Assembly (NCBI GenBank): GCA_020523885.1
Contig: JAJAPY010000003.1
Location: forward strand, 1 to 64,000
Source of the DNA: Candidatus Liberimonas magnetica
GTDB taxonomy: Bacteria; Elusimicrobiota; Endomicrobiia; Endomicrobiales; JAFGIL01
Direction: 5' to 3'
DNA: 64,000 nt
In this document: positions 1-6,680 of the stretch, piece after piece
How the letters are laid out: each line of letters starts with the position of its first letter
Numbering within the stretch: the stretch's first letter is position 1
Notes under the pieces: model-generated
Told to the model about the DNA's origin: nothing
The model's database searches: none
What the model saw: the letters and a program-made list of their open reading frames with translations, nothing else
Position numbers and translations under genes: made by a program

Positions 1-79
1 CAAAGACACCGAAGACGAAAGAGTGTCGTATGATATTCGACTTAACGAAGTAGTGCTATATTTTGACTAAATTCACAAA

Positions 80-118
80 AAAATACTCTCAAGGCTTTTG
101 TCCCTGAGAGTATTTTTT
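80..118. terminator. bidirectional intrinsic terminator
   Basis: Inverted repeat with 15-nt arms (80-94 and 102-116, one mismatch) around a seven-base loop. It is flanked by an A-run on the left and a T-run on the right, so it can terminate transcription in either direction. It lies just past the end of the leftward gene stopping at 147 and probably ends that transcript. Confidence 0.75.
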
Positions 119-146
119 CACCTGTAAAGGCTGTTTCATTGTTTCT

Positions 147-497
147 TTATTTTTCGTTCTCGGGTTCCGGTTCGGATTCTTCTTTCTGCATCATACCGCA
201 TTTTCCGCCCGTCATACCTTTATTTTCCAACATTCCGGGGCCACAGGGCATTTTAAAACATTTCTTGCCCCATTTACCATGTTTCATCATTCCCATGTGA
301 TGGCCGCCCATCATACCAGGGCAGCAAATAGGAGAAAGCAGACAAAAAACCAAAGCTATAGTTGTAACTACTATAATTACATAGCCAATTATGCTTCCAA
401 GCGTTTTTAGGCCTTTATGCTGTTCTTTGTAGGCTGTGATAAGCACCCAATAACCGATCGCTGTTACTACCAAAATAGGAACTGCTAATATCATCAT
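147..497 (-). CDS. small membrane protein with Met/His/Cys-rich tail
   Basis: Predicted 116-residue protein with two hydrophobic segments (about residues 2-22 and 34-56) and a tail very rich in Met, His, Cys and Gly (MMGGHHMGMM, CCPGMM, CGMMQ), ending in an acidic stretch. The tail looks suited to binding soft metal ions such as Cu(I), but no named family was recognised and the role is inference. I chose the ATG at 497 because an AAGGAGG Shine-Dalgarno lies about eight bases upstream; an upstream GTG at 506 would overlap that site. A GC-rich dyad (519-537) sits in the leader. It is transcribed leftward, divergently from the ferredoxin gene at 646. Confidence 0.7.
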   Translation of the reverse strand: MMILAVPILVVTAIGYWVLITAYKEQHKGLKTLGSIIGYVIIVVTTIALVFCLLSPICCPGMMGGHHMGMMKHGKWGKKCFKMPCGPGMLENKGMTGGKCGMMQKEESEPEPENEK

Positions 498-518
498 ACT
501 ATTCACCTCCTTAGCCGC

Positions 519-537
519 GTCCCGCCAAAGGTGGGAC
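519..537. repeat. mini-palindrome in leader of the leftward gene
   Basis: GTCCCGCC and GGTGGGAC separated by AAA (one G-T pair). It lies directly upstream of the ribosome binding site of the gene starting at 497, so it could form a hairpin in that leader. Two similar CCACC-N5-GGTGG dyads occur at 1490-1504 and 41886-41900. Confidence 0.5.
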
Positions 538-598
538 TTACTCTTGCTTTATTATATCTTAATTTGCAGCATTTAGTGCAAAAAATAAAAATAAATTG

Positions 599-604
599 TA
601 TAAT
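599..604 (+). promoter_or_regulatory. putative -10 element for the ferredoxin gene at 646
   Basis: Perfect TATAAT hexamer 42 bases before the ATG at 646. No convincing -35 hexamer is seen at 16-18 bases upstream. A TTTGCA/TGCAAA dyad lies just upstream (about 563-582). Confidence 0.4.
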
Positions 605-645
605 ACTTCAAATTAAATCGGAAAAATATGAAATGGAGTTTTTAA

Positions 646-1476
646 ATGTGTGAATTCTGCCAGAAACACGGGGAAGGAAAAAAGTGGTACCTGAATATAA
701 AAAATTATTCCCATGACCTGTTGAGCGATATAAGAAGAAAAGAGTTCATACATACATTTTATCATAAGGTTATAGGCCGGGGGCATAACGAATTAACTAA
801 ATTAGAAAAGCTTTTTAACGGAAAAAAAGCTCCTAAGTTTTTGGCAAGCCGTTTCATCAAGAAAAACAAAGACATCCATTACGGCCAGGTTATACCTCTT
901 GAAGACGTACGCTCCATATTTGAAATGAGCTCAAGCATTTCGCGGATAGCCTGCGGCTGCCGCTGGGCCTCAAAGAAAAAAGAAGAACGCTGCTGTTTTG
1001 GCATAACTCTTAACCCGGCACTCTGGTATGAAGAGTTTGACATGGATTATTTCGGAAGCCCTGACCTGTCAAAACATGAATCTATGACAGTTGAACAGGC
1101 TATGGAAACGGTATCAAGGTATGACGCTCAGGGGCTGATCCACTCTGTATGGACATTTATGACGCCGTTTATCGGCGGGATATGTAATTGCGGCCTGGAA
1201 GATTGCCTTGCGATGCGCTCTACACACGGGCTTGGATTGTCGTCGCTTTTCCGTTCAGAATATATCGCTCAGGTCGATCAGTTAAAATGCATTGGATGCC
1301 TGAAGTGCGAAAAACTATGCCCTGTAAAAGCCATAGATCATATAGCGTTAGAAAATAAATGTAAGGTCGATAAAACAAAGTGTTTTGGCTGCGGCGTATG
1401 CCGGGCAATGTGCCCTGCCTCTTCGATTTCGCTTATTGACCGTTCAAGCGATCCCGTCAGCGCAAATCTATGGTGA
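646..1476 (+). CDS. 2x[4Fe-4S] ferredoxin-domain protein
   Basis: 276-residue protein. The C-terminal part carries two classic ferredoxin motifs, CIGCLKCEKLCP near residue 215 and CFGCGVCRAMCP near residue 246, which should hold two [4Fe-4S] clusters. The N-terminal 200 residues contain further Cys groups (CEFCQ at the start, CGCRW near residue 103, CC near 116, CNCG near 181) and do not match a family I can name, so the electron partner is unknown. The start has a GGAG Shine-Dalgarno eight bases upstream. It is probably a cytoplasmic electron carrier or the iron-sulfur part of an uncharacterised oxidoreductase. The downstream neighbour is TspO, about 100 bases away. Confidence 0.8.
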   Translation: MCEFCQKHGEGKKWYLNIKNYSHDLLSDIRRKEFIHTFYHKVIGRGHNELTKLEKLFNGKKAPKFLASRFIKKNKDIHYGQVIPLEDVRSIFEMSSSISRIACGCRWASKKKEERCCFGITLNPALWYEEFDMDYFGSPDLSKHESMTVEQAMETVSRYDAQGLIHSVWTFMTPFIGGICNCGLEDCLAMRSTHGLGLSSLFRSEYIAQVDQLKCIGCLKCEKLCPVKAIDHIALENKCKVDKTKCFGCGVCRAMCPASSISLIDRSSDPVSANLW

Positions 1477-1489
1477 ATAAAACCTGCTG

Positions 1490-1504
1490 CCACCCCGGAG
1501 GTGG
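1490..1504. repeat. CCACC-N5-GGTGG mini-palindrome
   Basis: Perfect 5-bp GC arms around CCGGA, 14 bases after the ferredoxin gene. The same arm sequences and loop length recur at 41886-41900. It may be a small mobile or processing hairpin; no T-run follows, so it is not a typical terminator. Confidence 0.45.
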
Positions 1505-1582
1505 TAATGGTAATTTTATGAAAAGAGATATAAGAATAAACCAGGCTTAAAATTCTCTCAATAGGCAAAAATAAAGGAATAT

Positions 1583-2059
1583 ATGCAAAAAACATTTAGA
1601 CTTATTGGGTGTATCCTTATAGCACAGATGGCGGGGTTAATAGGAAGCTTGTATACAACCGATGCCATATCCAGCTGGTATGAGACTCTTAATAAGCCAT
1701 CTTTTAACCCGCCTAACTGGGTTTTTGGGCCGGTATGGACAATACTTTTTACGCTCATGGGGATAGCTCTTTTTATTATCTGGGAAAAAGAGGTTCAAAA
1801 TATCTGGCAAAAAAGAAGGGCTATTCTTGTATTTTTTATTCAACTTTGTTTAAATACATTATGGTCCATAGTGTTTTTCGGCATGCACTCATTTGCAGGT
1901 GCGATGATCGTAATAGTTTTGCTTTGGATCTCGATTTTGCTTAATATTATTTCTTTTTATAAAATATCCAAGTATTCAGGGGCACTTCTTATTCCTTACA
2001 TCCTTTGGGTAAGTTTTGCCTTAGTCCTGAATGGAGCGTTTGTATTCCTGAATAAATAA
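1583..2059 (+). CDS. tspO: TspO/MBR family tryptophan-rich sensory protein
   Basis: 158 residues, the usual TspO length, with five predicted membrane helices. The family signature KPSFNPPNWVFGPVWTILF follows the first helix (residues 37-56), and the conserved WSIVFFGMHSF stretch lies in the fourth-helix region. TspO proteins bind porphyrins and other hydrophobic ligands and are linked to tetrapyrrole handling and stress signalling; the ligand here cannot be read from sequence. An AAAGGA ribosome site precedes the ATG. No tetrapyrrole genes are adjacent. Confidence 0.93.
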   Translation: MQKTFRLIGCILIAQMAGLIGSLYTTDAISSWYETLNKPSFNPPNWVFGPVWTILFTLMGIALFIIWEKEVQNIWQKRRAILVFFIQLCLNTLWSIVFFGMHSFAGAMIVIVLLWISILLNIISFYKISKYSGALLIPYILWVSFALVLNGAFVFLNK

Positions 2060-2083
2060 AAATCTATGAGAGGAGAAAATTAA

Positions 2084-2422
2084 ATGTACTGTCCAAAATG
2101 CAGAACCGAGTATATCGATGAAATAAAGAAGTGCGATGAGTGCGGAGCTGACCTTGTTAATGAACTGCCTCAGGAAGACGAAATACAATTTGAAAACATG
2201 GTTGAGGTTTTTACTACTAACAATTCGATTGAAGCTAATTTTATAAAATCGCTTCTCGGTTCAAACAGTATTGAATGTACTATAATAAACGAACATCTTG
2301 TTTCAATAAACATATTTTTAAGCAATGCCATACCAATAAAGGTAGCGGTTGATAAAAAACATGAAGCCAGGGCAAAAGAAGTAATAACGCAGTATTACAA
2401 GGATATGCAGGACAAAAAATAG
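2084..2422 (+). CDS. zinc-ribbon plus DUF2007 protein
   Basis: 112 residues. The N-terminus is a four-cysteine zinc ribbon (CPKCRTEY near residue 3, CDECGAD near 17). Residues 38-105 match the DUF2007 putative signal-transducing fold: a hydrophobic strand VEVFTTNN, a helix EANFIKSLLGSNSIEC, and a strand IPIKVAVDKKHEARAKEVI. The function of this family is not known. A strong GAGGAG site precedes the start. It follows tspO closely and could share its transcript. Confidence 0.8.
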   Translation: MYCPKCRTEYIDEIKKCDECGADLVNELPQEDEIQFENMVEVFTTNNSIEANFIKSLLGSNSIECTIINEHLVSINIFLSNAIPIKVAVDKKHEARAKEVITQYYKDMQDKK

Positions 2423-2452
2423 CGTTCAGCGGATAGCGTAGAGCGGATAGGA
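2423..2452. repeat. short word-repeat spacer (AGCGGATAG words)
   Basis: The word AGCGGATAG occurs twice (2428-2436 and 2442-2450) within a run of related GCG-TAG words directly after the stop codon. It is a short, one-armed member of the word-repeat spacers seen throughout the window; the spacer at 3400-3511 uses a similar word. Confidence 0.5.
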
Positions 2453-2477
2453 AATCAACATTGACAACAAAAATAAA

Positions 2478-2753
2478 ATGTCTAAACTTCAATTAGAATT
2501 AACTAAGATTTACAAGCGTGGTGGGGACATAGAAGCAGAGCTTAATGCCATAATAGCAGCAGCACAAGAAAAAAGAATTAATATAGTTGAGATTATTCCG
2601 GGTAAATATAATGAGGACTTAAGAAGGCGTATTTTAAGGTTTTTATTAAAACCTGAAGTTAAAAACCTTTACCAAAGAATAGAAAAAAATCTTAAAAATA
2701 CAGACAGGATATATCTTCATTTCAGGCATAAAAATCCTAAGGCTTATCATTAA
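2478..2753 (+). CDS. Smr (MutS2 C-terminal-like) domain protein
   Basis: 91 residues, essentially a stand-alone Smr domain. The family core VEIIPGKYNEDLRRRILRFL is present (residues 32-52), although the usual GKGSG turn is GKYNE here, and the closing strand reads RIYLHFRHKNPKAYH. Smr domains are nucleases or nucleic-acid-binding modules; in MutS2 they act in ribosome rescue and recombination control. A lone domain this short is common in candidate-phylum genomes and its substrate is unknown. No clear ribosome binding site precedes the ATG. Confidence 0.75.
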   Translation: MSKLQLELTKIYKRGGDIEAELNAIIAAAQEKRINIVEIIPGKYNEDLRRRILRFLLKPEVKNLYQRIEKNLKNTDRIYLHFRHKNPKAYH

Positions 2754-2757
2754 CTTT

Positions 2758-3149
2758 AGATTGCTGAAAAACCCCAGCAATCTCTGATTACGGTGATTAA
2801 CTTCAAGATGCCGGTGATTATTTAGAGTCTATAGATCATTGTAATCGCAGTCTAAAATCGTTGTAATCAAGACCGTTGATGATTTTTTCAGCGGTCTCCA
2901 CTTGCTTTTTTAATACAAAAAAAACTAAAATGAAGCTCTATGGCCTTCCTCCTTCGCTAAAGCTTCGGAAGGACACGTACGGCCATAGTATCTTCATTTT
3001 CTTAGGGGGGAGCGGAATCCCCCGAAGCATCCGCCTACGCTAAACATATTGCCGATAATCACGGCTATTCGCCGTATCGGCAATATAGCTTCGGCGGATC
3101 CCATTCTTCGCATCCATCTGCGGACTTACGTCCGCAGTTTTCTGCGAAG
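2758..3149. repeat. block of five consecutive palindromes, no gene
   Basis: The 460-bp gap between the Smr and histone-like genes holds no coding sequence but is almost wholly palindromic: AGATTGCTG/CAGCAATCT (2758-2783), a 10-bp hairpin starting AGACCG (2870-2897), a long hairpin 2930-2997 with inner CCTTCC/GGAAGG, a nested hairpin 3029-3099 with a perfect 12-bp stem ATATTGCCGATA (3046-3057 with 3075-3086), and CTTCGCA/TGCGAAG (3106-3149) enclosing CTGCGGAC/GTCCGCAG. The piece 3012-3028 recurs inside the gene at 24080, and 2784-2797 recurs inverted at 43176-43189. It is either a composite of palindromic repeats or a structured RNA. Confidence 0.75.
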
Positions 3150-3213
3150 GGGGATAAATAAAAATGTGCTATATTAAACATCAAAATAGCAAATAAAACA
3201 AGGAGGCAGTATC

Positions 3214-3396
3214 ATGGCAGAAGTATTAGTAGTTACCAGCAAAGTGAAGAAGATGGTTAAGGAAGCGGGTTTCAGAACAGGTGCGGATTACATTGTTGCT
3301 CTTTCGAACAAAGTAGATCAAATAGTTAAAGCATCTATAGAGAAGATTAAGGCTGAAGGCGGAAAAATGACCCTTGGCCAGGAAGACATAGTATAA
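3214..3396 (+). CDS. bacterial histone-fold DNA-binding protein
   Basis: 60 residues that look like a single histone fold: MAEVLVVTSKVKKMVKE, then a long central helix around ADYIVALSNKVDQIVKASIEKIKAEG, then GGKMTLGQEDIV, the usual place of the RKT-x-x-x-x-DI loop and last short helix. It resembles the short one-domain bacterial histones of the Bdellovibrio Bd0055 type. Such proteins dimerise and bind DNA as nucleoid proteins. Here the usual GRKT is GGKMT, so the loop that contacts DNA is altered. A strong AAGGAGG site precedes the ATG. The family call is from pattern only. Confidence 0.75.
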   Translation: MAEVLVVTSKVKKMVKEAGFRTGADYIVALSNKVDQIVKASIEKIKAEGGKMTLGQEDIV

Positions 3397-3399
3397 TAA

Positions 3400-3511
3400 A
3401 AAGTGTAGAGCGGACAAACACAGCGTGTAGCGGCTAGCGTATAGTAAAAAAAAGATAAATTGTAATTTTATTTTTTCTATAGGCTAAACGCTATATGCTG
3501 ATCGCTAAATC
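3400..3511. repeat. self-complementary word-repeat spacer (TAGCG words)
   Basis: The left arm reiterates GTGTAGAGCGG / TAGCGGCTAGCGTATAG; an A/T-rich centre follows; the right arm holds the complements (CTATAGGCTAAACGCTATATG...GATCGCTA). It lies between the histone-like gene and the DUF2892 gene. Confidence 0.6.
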
Positions 3512-3522
3512 AGAGGTGGTCC

Positions 3523-3756
3523 ATGAAAAAGAATATAGGTTCGCTGGACAGATTGATAAGGGCCATGCTTGCTGTCATAATAGGGATTCTGTTATTCAAG
3601 GGAATTCTGACAAGCAGTATCGCTCTTATTCTAGGGATTCTTGCTGTTCTGCTTCTTATCACAAGTGCGATAGGATTCTGCCCATTGTATAAACTGATTG
3701 GGATATCTTCTTGTTGTTGTGATGAATGTTCTATTCCCGAAGAAAATAAACAATAG
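3523..3756 (+). CDS. DUF2892 (YgaP-type) small membrane protein
   Basis: 77 residues. The N-terminus KNIGSLDRLIRAMLAVIIGILLF and the later TSAIGFCPLYKLIGIS are the DUF2892 signature: two membrane helices joined by a short loop and ending in FCPLY. In other bacteria this domain is found alone or fused to rhodanese domains and is associated with sulfur handling. A Cys cluster SSCCCDECS near the C-terminus is unusual and could bind metal or sulfur. GAGGTGG lies just before the ATG. Confidence 0.85.
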   Translation: MKKNIGSLDRLIRAMLAVIIGILLFKGILTSSIALILGILAVLLLITSAIGFCPLYKLIGISSCCCDECSIPEENKQ

Positions 3757-3789
3757 GAAGCCCGATTTAGACAAGCAGGCATGACATCC

Positions 3790-3806
3790 CCATACCTTGT
3801 ATGGTG
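3790..3806. repeat. hairpin between convergent genes
   Basis: CCATAC-CTT-GTATGG sits in the gap between the rightward gene ending at 3756 and the leftward gene ending at 3818. A terminator role is plausible from position, but no T-run follows in either direction. Confidence 0.4.
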
Positions 3807-3817
3807 CAACAGGCAGG

Positions 3818-4708
3818 TTATAATTCTATAATATATTTTTCGACCATACCGGACGGGTGATAAGACAATTTTGCTTTTCTTAAACCTTCATCTCCTATGT
3901 CCTGTTCGCGGTTCACAAATTCAAATTTTCCTAAAAGATCATTTTTGCAGAAGAGGTTGTTCACTGCCTGATATATCCCTCTAAAACCGTTATCAGCTTT
4001 TTCTACATGGACCAGGGCTGTAGTTTCATTCATTTTTTCAGCTATATTAAATGCCCCGATAACTCCCTTAACTTTTATAACACAGCCAAACAAATTCAAC
4101 TTCTCAAAATTATCCAAAAGCTCTATTACAACGCTGTTTTCTGCATTCAGCGAAAAATCATCTTTGCAGCGTTTCTTTTCACACCATATTTTCTGAAAGC
4201 TCTTACATTCCTCTGCAAGTTCAGGGGTCAACTTTAAATATTCAAACTCATATTTATTGATGAACCCTTTAACAAAATTTCTCTTTGCCTGGTAATTTGA
4301 ACCTGTAAGATATGCGAGGTCGCTTACTCGGTACACATAATCATAATTGCTTCTATCGGGCCTGACAGTTAAACCTAGTTTGTCAAGGGAGGGAACTGCT
4401 TTTGGGTCTATGGAATAAAGGCAGCCTTTAGAATGTTTTTGTTCAATATATTTAAAACATTCATATATCGTTGCAGGTATAAGGTTATTTCCGATAGGCG
4501 CAAGAAATGACGGGTTCTTATCTATTAGGCCGTAAACACAGATGTTTGAATTTATTCTTGTCAATTTAAATTCAAAGGATTCTCTGTAGCCATATAGAAA
4601 ACCTAGTGAAAACTCTGATGCCCTTAAGTTAAAGGCATTTATGGCATTTGACAAATCATCCTTATGTAAATAAGAAAGGTTTTCAAAAACAGGGTACTCT
4701 GTTATCAT
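3818..4708 (-). CDS. DUF2156 (phosphatidylglycerol lysyltransferase C-terminal-like) protein
   Basis: 296 residues resembling the DUF2156 acyltransferase fold, a double GNAT-like module related to the catalytic part of aminoacyl-phosphatidylglycerol synthases. Supporting pieces are DYVYRVSDLAYLTGSNYQAKRN (about 121-142), followed by a helical region ending in IWCEKKRC, then GAFNIAEKMNETTALVHVEKA and FEFVNREQDIGDEGLRKAKLSYHP near the C-terminus. Stand-alone members lack the membrane flippase domain, as here, and their substrates are unknown. It is the only leftward gene between 498 and 43239 and is divergent from the promoter at 4754. Confidence 0.8.
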   Translation of the reverse strand: MITEYPVFENLSYLHKDDLSNAINAFNLRASEFSLGFLYGYRESFEFKLTRINSNICVYGLIDKNPSFLAPIGNNLIPATIYECFKYIEQKHSKGCLYSIDPKAVPSLDKLGLTVRPDRSNYDYVYRVSDLAYLTGSNYQAKRNFVKGFINKYEFEYLKLTPELAEECKSFQKIWCEKKRCKDDFSLNAENSVVIELLDNFEKLNLFGCVIKVKGVIGAFNIAEKMNETTALVHVEKADNGFRGIYQAVNNLFCKNDLLGKFEFVNREQDIGDEGLRKAKLSYHPSGMVEKYIIEL

Positions 4709-4753
4709 ATAAAATATATTTTACAAAATTTCGAACAAAGACACAATTTTTCC

Positions 4754-4782
4754 TTGATATTATCACCAAAAAATAGTAGAAT
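4754..4782 (+). promoter_or_regulatory. sigma70-type promoter
   Basis: TTGATA (4754-4759), 17-base spacer, TAGAAT (4777-4782), upstream of the genes at 4823 and 5116. Confidence 0.6.
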
Positions 4783-4822
4783 ACTTTTAGGAAAAGAAGT
4801 ATTAATTTCATGAACGCAGCAT

Positions 4823-5119
4823 ATGAAATATTGTTATAAATGTCTAGAAGTCTGGAAAGAGCCCATAGAGCCCGGGTCAAGGAAAACCTGCACCGGTTGC
4901 CAATCCGATCTTCATGTCTGTCAAAATTGCCTTTTTTATAATCCATCAAAATCCAATCAATGTGAAGTCAACGATATAGAAGCCATAGTTGACAAACAAA
5001 AGGCCAATTATTGCGAAGAGTTCCGATTTGTTGACAAACCATTTCCTACAAAGACAAATAAGGAAAAAATACCCAGCGCCCCCGATGCCTTTGATAAATT
5101 ATTCAAGAAAAATAAATGA
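4823..5119 (+). CDS. small Cys-rich zinc-ribbon-like protein
   Basis: 98 residues with CYKCLEVW and CTGCQSDLHVCQNC early on, then FYNPSKSNQCEVND and KANYCEEF. This Cys spacing is seen in conserved small hypothetical proteins and implies one or two zinc sites. The last 30 residues are charged and low in complexity. The function is unknown. Its stop codon overlaps the start of the next gene (ATGA), so the two are translationally coupled. No Shine-Dalgarno is visible. Confidence 0.65.
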   Translation: MKYCYKCLEVWKEPIEPGSRKTCTGCQSDLHVCQNCLFYNPSKSNQCEVNDIEAIVDKQKANYCEEFRFVDKPFPTKTNKEKIPSAPDAFDKLFKKNK

Positions 5120-5649
5120 AAATTAAAATCATTATTTTGCTGGCCTTTTTCTTAAGCTGTTCTGGGTCTTTGCTGGCCGAAACAAAAGTATTTTATTCAC
5201 CGAACGGCGGTATATTGAAAGAAGTCCTTAAAAACGTAAATGAAAGCAAACACTCCATTGATCTAATGATATTTCATATAACTTACAAACGGATAGCGAA
5301 CGCACTTATAAAAGCAAAAGAAAAAGGTGTTAGCATAAGGCTGATAGTAGACGAGTCTCAGAGCCTGGAAGAAAACTCAATGGCAGTTTTTTTAAAGAAT
5401 AGCGGCATAAAAATAAAATCTCTTGCAGGCCAAAAGGGTGGCTTGATGCACAATAAAGTTGCTATATTCGACAATAAAACAGTTATGACCGGTTCATACA
5501 ACTGGACTTACAGCGCTGAAAAGTTCAACTATGAAAATGCTGTTTTTATTGACGACCCTCAAGTTATACAGTCTTATAAAAAAGAATTCAATAAGCTCTG
5601 GGTCGAGATAAACATTCCAAAACCGCATATCAAGAAAATTTGGCGGTGA
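5116..5649 (+). CDS. secreted phospholipase D-like (single HKD) nuclease family protein
   Basis: 177 residues with a signal peptide (about 1-21, cleavage after SLLA). One complete HKD motif is present: HNKVAIFDNKTVMTGSYNW (about residues 112-130), followed by NYENAVFI. Single-motif members of this family dimerise to form the active site and include the Nuc endonuclease and mitochondrial PLD type. The protein is probably exported and cleaves a phosphodiester in nucleic acid or lipid; which one cannot be told. It overlaps the upstream zinc-ribbon gene by four bases, suggesting a two-gene unit. Confidence 0.88.
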   Translation: MKIKIIILLAFFLSCSGSLLAETKVFYSPNGGILKEVLKNVNESKHSIDLMIFHITYKRIANALIKAKEKGVSIRLIVDESQSLEENSMAVFLKNSGIKIKSLAGQKGGLMHNKVAIFDNKTVMTGSYNWTYSAEKFNYENAVFIDDPQVIQSYKKEFNKLWVEINIPKPHIKKIWR

Positions 5650-5756
5650 CAGTTTTCCAAAGAGTAGTTAAAATAATTTTATTAGCCTTGCAGTGGATCA
5701 ATAATCTGTTGATTTTATGCATAAATAATAATTTATTTTGAGTCCTTTTAAGGTAT

Positions 5757-5785
5757 TTGACATAGGCAATTTTATTTTATACCAT
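5757..5785 (+). promoter_or_regulatory. putative promoter for 5857-8180
   Basis: Perfect TTGACA (5757-5762), 17-base spacer, then TACCAT (5780-5785), which matches four of six -10 positions. It is the only -35-like hexamer in the 207-bp gap before the gene at 5857. Confidence 0.4.
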
Positions 5786-5856
5786 TTGTAAAAAACATCT
5801 TACTCTGTTTCGTCAAACTATTTCCTGGGAATACATCTTCAAAAGGGAAGGGGAAA

Positions 5857-6678
5857 ATGCCAAAAATCTGGTTTTATATGTCTCTATTTTGTTTTGAAGT
5901 ACTGGCCGTAGTGATCTTGCAGGTTAAAAACTTCTTTGATCCGGCGGAGATAATGCTAAGGACCATTCTTGCTTTGGCTGTCTCGTTGGTCATAGGCGCT
6001 GCTTTCATGGCGGTAGCTGGAGGCATCATAAAAAATATTCTAGATAAATGTAACCTTTTTCTATATAAAATAGGTTTTTCCGCAGCTGAACAGAGAGGTG
6101 AAACATTGCTTGGGATTATAGCCATTGCTGTAATTATAAACGGTGGAACCCATGGTTATATATCAACAAAACCTTCAGTAGGATACAGGTATATCCAAAG
6201 CGAAAGGGCTACAGGCAGCACCTTAAAGTCTCTTGCCTTACTAAACAGTACAAATTATGAACAAATCGCAGAAGAACTTAAAGTTTTTATAAGTTATAAG
6301 AACATCAAAAAAATACAAAAACTAGCCATTGACAGGATGGATGACCCGAAAGATATGGTTGAAGTAGCGATACGGCTTAGTAAATCATATATGCCGGGCG
6401 GAAGAGAAAGCAATGGCTTTAATATTCTTATTAAAAAGCTTTACGACAAGGGAAATCAGGATATACTATATTCTATTTATAAAGACGCACTTGTTCTAAA
6501 CAGAGATTCTGTAGGATTTGTAGGCGCTCCAGCACTTTCAGAAGTTGTAAAAGCTATAGATAAAAAAGAATTCCTGCAAGAAATACTCGGGAACAATCAA
6601 ACACCTGATTTTTTGGCAAAGATAGTAAAAAGTAAACTGGCAAAAAAAGAACAACAGATAATTCCTAATAATCAATAA
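5857..6678 (+). CDS. membrane protein of unknown function
   Basis: 273 residues. Three or four hydrophobic segments occupy the first 105 residues (around 5-23, 31-59, 83-96), and the rest is a soluble, Lys- and Ile-rich helical domain. I recognise no family. The helical part has a repeat-like rhythm (short paired helices) that might be a protein-binding scaffold. It is followed after two bases by the PHP-kinase fusion, and a good AAGGGGA ribosome site precedes it, so the two genes probably form one unit and may share a pathway. Confidence 0.6.
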   Translation: MPKIWFYMSLFCFEVLAVVILQVKNFFDPAEIMLRTILALAVSLVIGAAFMAVAGGIIKNILDKCNLFLYKIGFSAAEQRGETLLGIIAIAVIINGGTHGYISTKPSVGYRYIQSERATGSTLKSLALLNSTNYEQIAEELKVFISYKNIKKIQKLAIDRMDDPKDMVEVAIRLSKSYMPGGRESNGFNILIKKLYDKGNQDILYSIYKDALVLNRDSVGFVGAPALSEVVKAIDKKEFLQEILGNNQTPDFLAKIVKSKLAKKEQQIIPNNQ

Positions 6679-6680
6679 TT

